Source: Stomorhina lunata
Lineage: Eukaryota > Arthropoda > Insecta > Diptera > Rhiniidae
Length of the DNA stretch: 64,000 nt
Reading direction: 5' to 3'
Assembly (NCBI GenBank): GCA_933228675.1
Contig: OW121744.1
Span: forward strand, 20,139,111-20,203,110
Position numbers and translations under genes: made by a program. Below, in pieces: positions 10,981-25,700 of this stretch. Under the pieces are notes generated by a model. The model had not been told where the DNA came from. It did no database searches and saw only the letters and a program-made list of their open reading frames with translations. How positions within the stretch are numbered: the stretch's first letter is position 1; every line of letters starts with the position of its first letter.

Positions 10981-13285
10981 TAGAATGAACTTTTCTATAG
11001 AAAACATGAACTTTTCTATGGAAAACATGAACTTTTCTATAGAAAACATGAACTTTTCTATAGAAAACATGAACTTTTCTATAGAAAACATGAACTTTTC
11101 TATAGAAAACATGAACTTTTCTATAGAAAACATGAACTTTTCTATAGAAAACATGAACTTTTCTATAGAAAACATGAACTTTTCTATAGAAAACATGAAC
11201 TTTTCTATAGAAAACATGAACTTTTCTATAGAAAACATGAACTTTTCTATAGAAAACATGAACTTTTCTATAGAAAACATGAACTTTTCTATAGAAAACA
11301 TGAACTTTTCTATAAAAAACATGAACTTTTCTATAGAAAACATGAACTTTTCTATAGAAAACATGAACTTTTCTATAGAAAACATGAACTTTTCTATAGA
11401 AAACATGAACTTTTCTATAGAAAACATGAACTTTTCTATAGAAAACATGAACTTTTCTATAGAAAACATGAACTTTTCTATAGAAAACATGAACTTTTCT
11501 ATAGAAAACATGAACTTTTCTATAGAAAACATGAACTTTTCTATAGAAAACATAAACTTTTCTATAGAAAACATGAACTTTTCTATAGAAAACATGAACT
11601 TTTCTATAGAAAACATGAACTTTTCTATAGAAAACATGAACTTTTCTATAGAAAACATGAACTTTTCTATAGAAAACATAAACTTTTCTATAGAAAACAT
11701 GAACTTTTCTATAGAAAACATGAACTTTTCTATAGAAAACATGAACTTTTCTATAGAAAACATGAACTTTTCTATAGAAAACATGAACTTTTCTATAGAA
11801 AACATGAACTTTTCTATAGAAAACATGAACTTTTCTATAGAAAACATGAACTTTTCTATAGAAAACATGAACTTTTCTATAGAAAACATGAACTTTTCTA
11901 TAGAAAACATGAACTTTTCTTTAGAAAACATGAACTTTTCTATAGAAAACATGAACTTTTCTATAGAAAACATGAACTTTTCTATAGAAAACATGAACTT
12001 TTCTATAGAAAACATGAACTTTTCTATAGAAAACATGAACTTTTCTATAGAAAACATGAACTTTTCTATAGAAAACATGAACTTTTCTATAGAAAACATG
12101 AACTTTTCTATAGAAAACATGAACTTTTCTATAGAAAACATGAACTTTTCTATAAAAAACATGAACTTTTCTATAGAAAACATGAACTTTTCTATAGAAA
12201 ACATGAACTTTTCTATAGAAAACATGAACTTTTCTATAGAAAACATGAACTTTTCTATAGAAAACATGAACTTTTCTATAGAAAACATGAACTTTTCTAT
12301 AGAAAACATGAACTTTTCTATAGAAAACATGAACTTTTCTATAGAAAACATGAACTTTTCTATAGAAAACATGAACTTTTCTATAGAAAACATGAACTTT
12401 TCTATAGAAAACATGAACTTTTCTATAGAAAACATGAACTTTTCTATAGAAAACATGAACTTTTCTATAGAAAACATGAACTTTTCTATAGAAAACATGA
12501 ACTTTTCTATAGAAAACATGAACTTTTCTATAGAAAACATGAACTTTTCTATAGAAAACATGAACTTTTCTATAGAAAACATGAACTTTTCTATAGAAAA
12601 CATGAACTTTTCTATAGAAAACATGAACTTTTCTATAGAAAACATGAACTTTTCTATAGAAAACATGAACTTTTCTATAGAAAACATGAACTTTTCTATA
12701 GAAAACATGAACTTTTCTATAGAAAACATAAACTTTTCTATAGAAAACATTAACTTTTCTATAGAAAACATGAACTTTTCTATAGAAAACATGAACTTTT
12801 CTATAGAAAACATGAACTTTTCTATAGAAAACATGAACTTTTCTATAGAAAACATGAACTTTTCTATAGAAAACATGAACTTTTCTATAGAAAACATGAA
12901 CTTTTCTATAGAAAACATGAACTTTTCTATAGAAAACATGAACTTTTCTATAGAAAACATGAACTTTTCTATAGAAAACATGAACTTTTCTATAGAAAAC
13001 ATGAACTTTTCTATAGAAAACATGAACTTTTCTATAGAAAACATGAACTTTTCTATAGAAAACATGAACTTTTCTATAGAAAACATGAACTTTTCTATAG
13101 AAAACATGAACTTTTCTATAGAAAACATGAACTTTTCTATAGAAAACATGAACTTTTCTATAGAAAACATGAACTTTTCTATAGAAAACATGAACTTTTC
13201 TATAGAAAACATGAACTTTTCTATAGAAAACATGAACTTTTCTATAGAAAACTTGAATTTTTCTATAGAAAACTTGACAGTTCTT
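10981..13285. repeat. Highly homogeneous 21-bp tandem array, about 110 copies
   Basis: The monomer is a CATGAAC spacer followed by the 14-bp perfect palindrome TTTTCTATAGAAAA. About 110 copies run with only scattered single-base changes (for example CATAAAC, TTTAGAAA, TATAAAAA) and almost no length change, so expansion or homogenisation is recent. As 21 is divisible by 3 and no stop occurs in two frames, the array is open on both strands (repeats of MNFSIEN on plus, MFSIEKF on minus); this is a property of the repeat and not evidence of a protein. The array ends about 490 bp before the start codon of ACE-like gene 2. Confidence 0.97.
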
Positions 13286-13772
13286 GGATATTTTTAGTGT
13301 AGCACAGTGTTATTTAAGGAATCAAACATCAGCTCAACTCTTGAAATTTAACATTCATATGAAAGAATTGGATGCTGGTAGATTTTCTAGTGTTACACCT
13401 TTTTATATTCCATAAGTTTGAAAAGTATTTGTGTATTTTTGAAATTCTTATCTTGTTTAGATTTTTTTGTGTTTTGTTTTGTATTTATTTAGTAGTGTGA
13501 ATAAACTCAAATATAAAAAAAAATTGTAAAATATACAATCAGGCAAATGTGTTTTATTTTCTTCCTATTTTTGCAATCTTTAAAGAATAAAATAACAAAT
13601 AATCAAAACAAAACTATAAAAAGTGAAACAAATTCGAACTTAAAGCGAAAATACTCGTAAACACATTCAAATAAAAGCGATACATACATACACACGTAAA
13701 GATAAAGGAAACGGAACTGTTGGAAGGAATAGGAAGTTATAGAGGCAGACACTCAAAAACAAAAACATCAAA
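13286..13772 (+). promoter_or_regulatory. Upstream region and 5' UTR of ACE-like gene 2
   Basis: Non-satellite DNA between the 21-bp array and the start codon. It holds the promoter and 5' UTR by position. The stretch just before the ATG is A-rich and C-poor (ACATCAAAATG). No sure core promoter motif was recognised. Confidence 0.4.
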
Positions 13773-16700
13773 ATGAAATCCATCACTTTAAAAGTAACGG
13801 TAAGTAATAAATATCAAAAGTTTTTTATTCTCGTTTTCTTTTTTTTATTTATCTAAAAATTGCCCCTGGGTTGTTTGGTAATTTGTTTGGCATAAATGTG
13901 GCAGCCACTCAGCAGATTACTTAGAAAATGTGTAATTTTTCCAAGAGGAAATTTTTAAAAGGATTTTTAAATTTCAACTCTGTGGCTAATAAGATGGAAT
14001 GATTTATAAATCTTTAATTTAACTCAGGCCTACAAAAATGTAAATGTAAAAAGTTAATTTTGTTAAACAGTTTAACTTTGCACAATGGGTGCTAAATGGT
14101 ATTCTTGACCACAAATTTCTAAAATTTTCTAAAGAAAATTTTTCTTTAAAGAAATTTTCGCTATAAAAACTTTTTCCAAAAAAAATTTTGTAAAATTAAT
14201 TTTCGTTATAAAAAGTTTTCGTATATAATTTTTCGCTCTCAAAGTTTTTCTAAAGAAATTTTTTTTTATCAAAATTTTTCTTTACAAAATTTTTCTTTAC
14301 AAAATTTTTCGGTATAAAAAGTTTTCGATATATAACAAACATTTTTCTATAGAATTTTTTTTATCATAAAAATATGTCTATAGAAAATTTTACGTTTTAA
14401 AAATTTTCTATAGAAAATCTTATACATTAAAAATTCTTTATAGAAAATTTTACATTAACATGAAGAAAAATTTTTTTAGATAAGTTTTTCATAAAAAAAA
14501 AAATGTTCGTTATAAAAAATTTTTCTTTAGAAAATTTTTAGTTATAAAAAATTTTTCTTTAGAAAATTTTTCGTTATAAAAAATTTTTCTAAAGAAAATT
14601 TTTTTATGGAAAATTTTTTCATTATAAAAATGTTTCTATAGAAAAATCTTCATTATAAAAAATTTTCCTATAGAAAATTTTTCGTTATACAAAATTTTCA
14701 ATAACAAATTTTGCGTTATAAAAATTTTTCTATAAAAAAATTTTCTATAGAAAATTTTTTTATAGAAAAATTTTCATTACAAAAATTTTCCTATAGAAAA
14801 TTTTTCATTATAAAAATTTTTCTATAAAAAAATTTTCATTACAAAATTTTCCTATAGAAAATTTTTCATTATAAAAATTTTTCTATAAAAAATTTTCATT
14901 TTAAAAATTTTTCTATAGAAATTTTTTCTTTACAAAAATTTTTCTATAGAAAATTTTTTATTATAAAATTTTTTTATTGCAAAGATTTTCTATAAAAAAA
15001 TTTTCATTATAAAAATTTTGACATAGAAAATTTTTCATTATAAAACTTTTTCTATAGAAAATTTTTCATTATAGAAATATTTCTATAGAAAATTTTTACT
15101 TATAAATTCGTCATAAAAATTTTTCTATTGAAAATTTTACATAAACATGAAGAAAAGTTTAAAAACAATGAAGAATTTTTTTCGTTATAAAAATTTTTTT
15201 TATAGAAAATTATTCGTTATAAAATTTTTCTATAGAAAATTTTTCATTATAAAAATTTTTTATTGCAATGATTTTCTATAAAAAAAAATTTCATTATAAA
15301 AATTTTGCTATAGAACATTTTTCATTATAAAACTTTTTCTATGGACAATTTTTCATTATAAAAATATTTTTATAGAAAATTTTTACTTATAAATTCATCA
15401 TAAAAATTTTTCTATTGAAAATTTTACATAAACATGAAGAAAAGTTTAAAAACAATGAAGAATTTTTTTCGTTATTAAACTTTTTTTATAGAAAATTATT
15501 CGTTATAAAATTTTTCTATAGAAAATTTTTCATTATAAAAATATGTCTATGGAAGTTTTTTCATTATAAAAATGTCATTATTAAAACTTTTTATAGAAAA
15601 TATTTCATTATTAAAATTTTTCTATAGAAAATTTTTCAATAGAAAGTTTTTCATTATAAACATTTTTCTATAGAAAATTTTTCATTATAAAAACTTTTCT
15701 ATAGAAAATTTTTCTATAGAAAATTGTTCATTGTTAAAATTTTTCTATAGAAAATTTTTCATTATAAAAATTTTTCTATAGAAAATTTTTCATTATAAAA
15801 ATTTTTCCATAGAAAATTTGTCAATATAAAAATTTTTCAATATAAAAATTTTTCTATAAAATATTTTTTATTATAAATTTTTTTGTATAGAAGATTTTTC
15901 ATTATAAAAATTTTTCTATAGAAGATTTTTCATTATAAACATTTTTTTATAGAAAATTTTAAACTAAAAAAATTTTTCTGTCGAAAATTTTTCATAATAA
16001 AAACTTTTCTATACAAAATTTTATATAGAAACATTTTTTTTATAATAATTTTTCATAAAAAAATTTTTGTCAAAAAAATGTTTCTAAAGAAAAATTATGT
16101 TAAACAAAAAGTTTCTTTAGAAAAAGCTTTATAGAAAATTTTTCTATATCAAATGTTTTTATAAAAAAATTTTCGTTTTAATACTTTTTCTGCAAATTTT
16201 ACTTTTTCTGTTCAAATTTTTTGTAAAAAAAAAAAATTCATTATAAATTTTTTTATTACAAAAATTTTTCGTAATAAAAAATTTTTTCTATTGAAAATTT
16301 TTCGTTAAAAAAAATTTTTTCTATTGAAAATTTTTCGTTAAAAAAAATAACAAAAAACATTTCGTTAAAAAAAAATGTTTATAGAAAATTTTTCGTTAAA
16401 AAAAAATTATAGGAAATTTTTCGTTAAAAAAATTTTCCGTTGAAAATAATTTTCTTTTAAAATTTTTCCTTACAAAAAGTTTTTCTATAACATATTTTTC
16501 ATTATAAAAACTTTTCTACTGAACATTTTTGGTTATGAAAATTTTTCTATAAAAAATTTTTAGTGACTAAAATTTATCAATTGAAATTTTTTCGTTATAA
16601 AATTTGTTTTTTATAGAAAATTAATCTTTATAAAAAATGTTTCTGTAGAAAATTGTTCGCTATAAAAAATGTTTCCATAGAAAATTTTTCGATATAAAAA

Positions 16701-19700
16701 ATTTTTCGTTAGAAAAAATTTTTTTATATTAAATTTTTTATTATAAAAAATTGTTCATTATAAAAAATTTTTCTATAGAAAATTTTTCATTATAAAAAAT
16801 TTTTCTATAGAAAATTTTTCATTATAAAAAATTTTTCTATAGAAAATTTTTCATTATAAAAAATTTTTCTATAGAAAAATTTTCATTATAAAAAATTTTT
16901 CTATAGAAAAATTTTCATTATAAAAAATTTTTCTATAGAAAAATTTTCATTATAAAAAATTATTCTATAGAAAAATTTTCATTATAAAAAATTTTTTTTT
17001 TTTTTATATAAAAAAATTTTTTTTTTTCATTATAAAAAAATTTTCTATAGAAAAATTTTCATTATAAAAAATTTTTCTATAGAAAAATTTTCATTATAAA
17101 AAATTTTTCTATAGAAAAATTTTCATTATAAAAAATTTTTCTATAGAAAAATTTTCATTATAAAAAATTTTTCTATAGAAAAATTTTCATTATAAAAAAT
17201 TTTTCTATAGAAAAATTTTCATTATAAAAAATTTTTCTATAGAAAAATTTTCATTATAAAAAATTTTTCTATAGAAAAATTTTCATTATAAAAAATTTTT
17301 CTATAGAAAAATTTTCATTATAAAAAATTTTTCTATAGAAAAATTTTCATTATAAAAAATTTTTCTATAGAAAAATTTTCATTATAAAAAATTTTTCTAT
17401 AGAAAAATTTTCATTATAAAAAATTTTTCTATAGAAAAATTTTCATTATAAAAAATTTTTCTATAGAAAAATTTTCATTATAAAAAATTTTTCTATAGAA
17501 AATTTTTCATTATAAAAAATTTTTCTATAGAAAATTTTTCGTTATAAAAAATTTTTCTATAGAAAATTTTTCATTATAAAAAATGTTTCTATAGAAAATT
17601 TTTCATTATAAAAAATTTTTCTATAGAAAATTTTTCATTATAAAAAATTTTTCTATAGAAAATTTTTCATTATAGAAAATTTTTCTATAGAAAATTTTTC
17701 ATTATAAAAAATTTTTCTATAGAAAATTTTTCTTATAAAAACTTTTGCTATAGAAAATTTTTCTTTATTAAAAATTTTTCTACAAAAACTTTTTCTTTAT
17801 AAAAAAAAAGAAAACAAGTTTATAGATTTTCTATTGTTTTGAAAATTTTTGGTTTCTTTTGTGTGAAAAATATCTTAAATTTTTCCTCCCATGCTTTTTA
17901 TTTTCCTAGCAATAAAATTTAATGTTAATTGTTAGATTTTCTCCTATTCTTACTTCCAAGAAAGACCCATTGTCTTTTATAATTATTACCAATCTAAGGT
18001 ATCACCATGATTTTTTGCTTTTCAAAATCAATTGTCTCTCGAACATTAAATACTTTTATGTAAATTTCTTTCTTTCTTTTTTTGTAATTTTTCAGTTTGT
18101 TATTTTTAACTTGGCTCTTTGCCAATATATGCCTTCAGCCTCGTCAACGCCCGCAACCACCAACTCTACTTCATCCATCTCGTCCTCAACGAATAAAACA
18201 TCAAGTCACATTAAGAATGCATCACTGCCATCATCATCATCATCATCACAGGCAGTAACAACAAAATCAACGACAAATGCTACAAATCCAACTGACAAAT
18301 ACCAGCATTCCGCCGTTTATGAGGCTCATGCTTCACAGGCACTGGAAACGGCGATTAAGCGCATGCAACTCATTTACAATCGCAAACGTGAACTTTTCTA
18401 TAGTCTAACCCAGGGCAGGGGATACAATGTTAACCAAGCGCCCATCAAACAGGAAATCGACAAGGACTATCACAATTTGGTCTATGAATTGGCGGGTAAT
18501 CTCAGCGTTATCCCAGTGCAGCAATTAAAGGACCCCATACTACGACGTCAGGTGCAACGTCTGTCGAAACTCCAGCTCTATGGCCTGGGCAAACGAGACT
18601 TTGAGAAAGCCAAGGAATTGTTGCATACGATGCAAACATTTATAACCTCACGTCTGGTGTGTGTTCAGCAGGAGTGTACCCAGCAGTGGGCGATGGTGCC
18701 AACAATAATTGGACATATTGTGCGTACCAGAAACTATATGGATTTGGAATATCAATGGATTAAATGGAGACAAGCGCTGGCAGATCGTGATATAGGCAAA
18801 TCAACTTTTATTGATTTTGTTCGTTTGTTGCGTGTTGCTGCAACCTATAATGGTAAGTGTTGTTGTGTATGTATGTGTGAGTGTGTATTTGTGTCTGGTG
18901 TTTGTATTTGCATTTAAGTGTTGGAAAGGATTTAAGAGAACCAAGAAAACAAAAATAGCACTTAAAAGGATTTTAAACAGAATTTGAATATTTTCTAATG
19001 CATGTGGTCACTTCGATAGATGTTAATAACCATAACATCAATTCGTGTGATAAAAAACTTTTAAGCATTTTCCTTCTATCACTTAAACATATAAGAAGGC
19101 AATTAGGTCAATGTTCTAGATTTTTATTATTTACAAAAAAAAATCTAAAGAATTAAAATCGAAGTCTTATAACACTAGTTCGCAATACTTGAGCTTTTTG
19201 CATTACATTTGATCAGTTTAATATTTTAATATTCATTATGGTCTTGTGGGACCAAATCCCCTTATTCGATATGATCGAATACTCAGCCTTTAAAGCAAAC
19301 ATTGTGTAGCATATTTTAGAGATTTTAAAAATAATTTTTTGTTTGTAAGAAGTTTAATAAAATTTGATATCTAAACATATTGGCTTGTTTAGTCAACACA
19401 TTTAACTAAAGTTCAATTCTTTTACTATCAGCGAACTTTTGAAAAAATAAGATACAATGTAGTAAACCTTATATGATATATACTACTTAGTTTATCCTAA
19501 AAGTATGCTACACAAAAATTTCTTAAATATCTTATATTTCGATAAATATCAAATGCTGGGATTTGTCCCCAGATTATAAAAACGATGGAAATTTTTTATA
19601 TCAATTACTTAATTTTTAAATTGTTTTCCAAAATTTGATACTATTAAAAAGGCTCATCCATTTTATCATATTTATAAAGTTATATATAAATTTTCCATAG

Positions 19701-22700
19701 AAATTTTTTCATAAAGAAAAATTTTCAATAGAAATTTTTTCATATAGAAAAATTTTCTTATTTTCTAATTTTCTATAGAAATTTTTTATATAGAAAAATT
19801 TTCTAGAAAAAAATTTTCATATAGCAAAATTTTCTTTAGAAATTTTTTCATATAGAAAAATTTTCTATAGAAATTTTTTCATATAGAAAAATTTTCTATA
19901 GAAATTTTTTCATATAGAAAAATTTACTTTAGAAATTTTTTCATATAGAAAAATTTTCTATAGAAATTTTTTCATATAGAAAAATTTTCTATAAAATTTT
20001 TTCATATAGAAAAATTTTCTATAGAAATTTTTTCATATAGAAAAATTTTCTATAGAAATTTTTTCATATAGAAAAATATTCTATAGAAATTTTTTCATAT
20101 AGAAAAATTTTCTATAGAAATTTTTTCATATAGAAAAATTTTCTATAGAAACTTTTTCATATAGAAAAATTTTCTATAGAAACTTTTTCATATAGAAAAA
20201 TTTTCTATAGAAATTTTTTTATATAGAAAAATTTTCTAAAAAAAAATTTTCATATAGCAAAATTTTCTTTAGAAATTTTTTCATATAGAAAAATTTTCTA
20301 TGGACATTTTTTCACATAGAAAAATTTTGTATAGAAATTTTTTCATATAGAAAAATTTTCTATAGAAATTTTTTCATATAGAAAAATTTTCTATAGAAAT
20401 TTTTTCATATAGAAAAATTTTCTATAGAAATTTTTTCATATAGAAAAATTTTCTATAGAAATTTTTCATATAGAAAAATTTTCTATAGAAATTTTTTCAT
20501 ATAGAAAAATATTCTATAGAAATTTTTTCATATAGAAAAATTTTCTATAGAAATTTTTTCATATAGAAAAATTTTCTATAGAAACTTTTTCATATAGAAA
20601 AATTTTCTATAGAAATTTTTTCATATAGAAAAATTTTCTATAGAAATTTTTTCATATAGAAAAATTTTCTATAGAAATTTTTTCATATAGAAAAATTTTC
20701 ATATAGAAAAATATTCTATAGAAACTTTTTCATATAGAAAAATTTTCTATAGAAACTTTTTCATATAGAAAAATTTTCTATAGAAACTTTTTCATATAGA
20801 AAAATTTTCTATAGAAATTTTTTCATATAGAAAAATTTTCTATAGAAATTTTTTCATATAGAAAAATTTTCGATAGAAATTTTTTCATATAGAAAAATTT
20901 TCTATAGAAATTTTTTCATATAGAAAAATTTTCTATAGAAATTTTTTCATATAGAAAAATTTTCTATAGAAATTTTTTCATATAGAAAAATTTTCTATAG
21001 AAATTTTTTCATATAGAAAAATTTTCTATAGAAATTTTTTCATATAGAAAAATTTTCTATAGAAATTTTTTCATATAGGAAAATTTTCTATAGAAATTTT
21101 TTCATATAGAAAAATTTTCTATAGAAATTTTTTCATATAGAAAAATTTTCTATAGAAATTTTTTCATATAGAAAAATTTTCTATAGAAGTTTTTTCATAT
21201 AGAAAAATTTTCTATAGAAATTTTTTCATATAGTAAAATTTTCTATAGAAATTTTTTCATATAGAAAAATTTTCTATAGAAATTTTTTCATATAGAAAAA
21301 TTTTCTATAGAAATTTTTTCATATAGAAAAATTTTCTATAGAAATTTTTTCATATAGAAAAATTTTCTATAGAAATTTTTTCATATAGAAAAATTTTCTA
21401 TAGAAATTTTTTCATATAGAAAAATTTTCTATAGAAATTTTTTCATATAGAAAAATTTTCTATAGAAATTTTTTCATATAGAAAAATTTTCTATAGAAAT
21501 TTTTTCATATAGAAAAATTTTCTATAGAAATTTTTTCATATAGAAAAATTTTCTATAGAAATTTTTTCATATAGAAAAATTTTCTATAGAAATTTTTTCA
21601 TATAGAAAAATTGTCTATAGAAACTTTTTCATATAGAAAAATTTTCTGTAGAAATATTTTCATATAGACAAATTTTCTATACATAGTTTAGTCAATAAAT
21701 ATCCATAAATACCTGTTAAAAAATTTCTTTTCGACATAATTTTATTAGGTTATTGATATAGATATACAACTTCTTAAGCCACATTTTCCCTAATGCACAC
21801 GTTTAGATTATCTGCAATATGCACATGCTGTGGTAACACATACCTTTACACATATTACTTTTACTTATGTATTGGTTAATTAATTTAAGGTCATGTTACA
21901 CCATCTCGCACTTGGTATTTGTATTATGAAACCGAGAATTTCCAACGTGAGTTGGAAGATGTTGTCTGGGATATAATGCCACTGTACAAAGAGTTACATG
22001 CATATTTACGCTATTGGGCTCGCAAGACCTATAGTGACTCATTGACGGCATCAGATGGCGCTATACCAGCACCTGTTATGGAACAAATGCTAATGCAAGC
22101 CTGGCATCCGAGGTCGGTATTTCGTACCCCATATCCCAAGAAACAATTGCCTACGGTTAAACAACGTCTGGAGGAGGTCTATGTGACGCCTTTGATTATT
22201 AACAAGAAGGCGGCGGAGTTTTTTGAGTCTTTGGGCCTAAATCATATGTCGGAGTAAGTAGGGATTAGAGAATAACCCCCTAACTCATAAACGAAAAATA
22301 TAGTTATGGCAAACTTATAATAAAAAATTTTCCTTACAAAACCCTGCTATAAGACTTTGATAATTTTATAATATGTTTATGAATTAGGGGGTGAATACTG
22401 TATAAATTAATTTATTATTTTGATTCCAGCGCCTTTTACCAGAAATTCTCCCGGCGCATGAATGATGATGAAATGGGTCCTGAATGTAAATCAGAAGTCC
22501 ACTATTTCCCACCCGAGGTGGCTTTACGCTATTGCCCCAAATTGGACTATAAAGTCCTGATGCAAATGCATGGCTATATGGCTGAATTGCAGTATAATAT
22601 ATACAAGAAAGAGCTACCCTTTGGTTTAGATCGTGAGCCCTGTCCCGGTTTTGGTAGTGCTTTGGGTGAATCGTCGGTCATAGCCTCGGGTACACCGCGT

Positions 22701-25700
22701 CATCTAAATCGTTTGCATATTTTGGTCAATTCTAGTCTACCAGCTGAGGAGTCTATGAATCGTTTGTTCCGTATGGTGGGGTATAACATATTTTAGTTTT
22801 CTTTAAAGTTTCTTATCTTTCGAAATTTCTTTTTAATAGGGCGTCCACACTCTTTTGGCCATACCCCAGTATTTTATTAATGAAAAGTTCTTGGTAGATG
22901 TGATGGATGGTCGCATAGGTCCTCATGAGTATAATTGCGGCTATTGGCGTTTACAGTATAAATATGCCGGAGTAGTGCCTCCACATCGGCGCAATGAAAA
23001 GCACTTTGATCCCGATTACAAATTTTATCGAGGACTTAATCCAGAGAAGCCCAATACAGCGTAAGTTAGGGCAAAGACAATATAATATAAAGATATTGCA
23101 CACCATACATTTGTTAATTCGGAAAAAACTAATAGAGACGTTTATCCAATGAGAGCAAGCTAAGGCACACATACATGCTCATGGTTAAAAAGTACATAAA
23201 CGCACAAACAAACATACATTTGATGAGCATGTGTGTGAGCCTTAGCTTTCTCTCATTGGATAAACGTCTCCATTAGTTTTTTCCGAATTAAAGTAAAAGC
23301 TTTTTTATGGGACTTTTCAAAACGACCATACGTCAAATCAATCAATGGAAGTGCAACATCTTTATATTATAGAGTCTTTCGTTTGGGGCTTTAAGTTTGC
23401 TTTTATTATCTTTTAGAAAATCTCTTTCTTTTTTATAGGAAATTCATTTCTGAAGTCTTGGGCTTCAATTTCTATCGCAGTTTCTGTTTGGCCAGTGGCG
23501 AGTATAAACCGGGTAATCCTGCATTTCCTTTGTATAATTGCGATTTCTATGGCAGTAAAGCAGCGGGAGATATTATCAAGTAAGTTTCTCGAGGAATTCT
23601 AATAGAAAATTAAAAAAATTTGAATAGAAACATTCTTCTAACGAAATTTCTCATATCAACAATTTTAGAAGCGTTATGAAAATGGGCGCCATCAAAAACT
23701 GGCGTGAGGCTATGGAAAAGGCTACCGGTGATAAACGTTTGAGCGGCAAGGGTGTTATGGAGTATTTTGGTCCCTTGTATGTCTGGTTAAAGGCTCGCAA
23801 CAAAGAACTAGATGTACAAAGTGGATGGGATGATGATCCAAGTAAGTTTATAAATTAAAAGATATTTTGATAGTCTTAACCCTCTGCGACCGACGTAATA
23901 TATATTTCACAGACACACACTATTTCCAATTTTTAAATTTACCAAGATCAATTTTTCGAAAATTGACTATTTATAGGAAATTTTTCGAAAATTGACTATT
24001 TATAGGAAATTTTTCGTAAATTGACTATTTATAGGAAATTTTTCGAAAATTGACTATTTATAGGAAATTTTTCGAAAATTGACTATTTATAGGAAATTTT
24101 TCGAAAATTGACTATTTATAGGAAATTTTTCGAAAATTGACTATTTATAGGAAATTTTTCGAAAATTGATTATTTATAGGAAATTTTTCGAAAATTGACT
24201 ATTTATAGGAAATTTTTCGAAAATTGACTATTTATAGGAAATTTTTCGAAAATTGACTTTTTATAGGAAATTTTTCGAAAATTGACTATTTATAGGAAAT
24301 TTTTCGAAAATTGACTATTTATAGGAAATTTTTCGAAAATTGACTATTTATAGGAAATTTTCCAAAAATTGACTATTTATAGGAAATTTTTCGAAAATTG
24401 ACTATTTATAGGAAATTTTTCGAAAATTGAGTATTTATAGGAAATTTTTCGAAAATTGACTATTTATAGGAAAATTTTTCGAAAATTGACTATTTATAGG
24501 AAATTTTTCGAAAATTGACTATTTAGAGGAAATTTTTCGAAAATTGACTATTTATAGGAAATTTTTCGAAAATTGACTATTTATAGGAAATTTTTCGAAA
24601 ATTGACTATTTATAGGAAATTTTTCGAAAATTGACTATTTATAGGAAATTTTTCGAAAATTGACTATTTATAGGAAATTTTTCGTAAATTGACTATTTAT
24701 AGGAAATTTTTCGAAAATTGACTATTTATAGGAAATTTTTCGAAAATTGACTATTTATAGGAAATTTTTCGAAAATTGACTATTTATAGGAAATTTTTCG
24801 AAAATTGACTATTTATAGGAAATTTTTCGAAAATTGATTATTTATAGGAAATTTTTCGAAAATTGACTATTTATAGGAAATTTTTCGAAAATTGACTATT
24901 TATAGGAAATTTTTCGAAAATTGACTATTTATAGGAAATTTTTCAAAAATTGACTATTTATAGGAAATTTTTCGAAAATTGAGTATTTATAGGAAATTTT
25001 TCGAAAATTGAGTATTTATAGGAAATTTTTCGAAAATTGACTATTTATAGGAAAATTTTTCGAAAATTGACTATTTATAGGAAATTTTTCGAAAATTGAC
25101 TATTTAGAGGAAATTTTTCGAAAATTGACTATTTAGAGGAAATTTTTCGAAAATTGACTATTTATAGGAAATTTTTCGAAAATTGACTATTTATAGGAAA
25201 TTTTTCGAAAATTGACTATTTATAGGAAATTTTTCGAAAATTGACTATTTATAGGAAATTTTTCGAGAATTGACTATTTATAGGAAATTTTTCGTAAATT
25301 GACTATTTATAGGAAATTTTTCGAAAATTGACTATTTATAGGAAATTTTTCGAAAATTGACTATTTATAGGAAATTTTTCGAAAATTGACTATTTATAGG
25401 AAATTTTTCGAAAATTGACTATTTATAGGAAATTTTTCGAAAATTGATTATTTATAGGAAATTTTTCGAAAATTGACTATTTATAGGAAATTTTTCGAAA
25501 ATTGACTATTTATAGGAAATTTTTCGAAAATTGACTATTTATAGGAAATTTTTCGAAAATTGACTATTTATAGGAAATTTTTCGAAAATTGACTATAGGA
25601 AATTTTTCGAAAATTGACTATTTATAGGAAATTTTTCGAAAATTGACTATTTATAGGAAATTTTTCGAAAATTGACTATTTATAGGAAATTTTTCGAAAA

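Noticed and set aside
10978..13297. Long open frames of about 750 and 770 residues on opposite strands
   Set aside because: They are translations of the 21-bp repeat with no non-repeat domain. The unit is a multiple of three without stops, so open frames on both strands are automatic.
17922..18095. In-frame ATG upstream of exon 2 of ACE-like gene 2
   Set aside because: The splice acceptor TTTTTCAG at 18095 and the upstream exon MKSITLKVT give a proper signal peptide. The 5' extension is intron sequence that happens to be open.
22776..22796. Alternative donor GTATAA at 22781 for exon 4 of ACE-like gene 2
   Set aside because: It would break the frame with exon 5, whereas the GTGGGG donor at 22776 gives the same exon length and phase as in gene 1.
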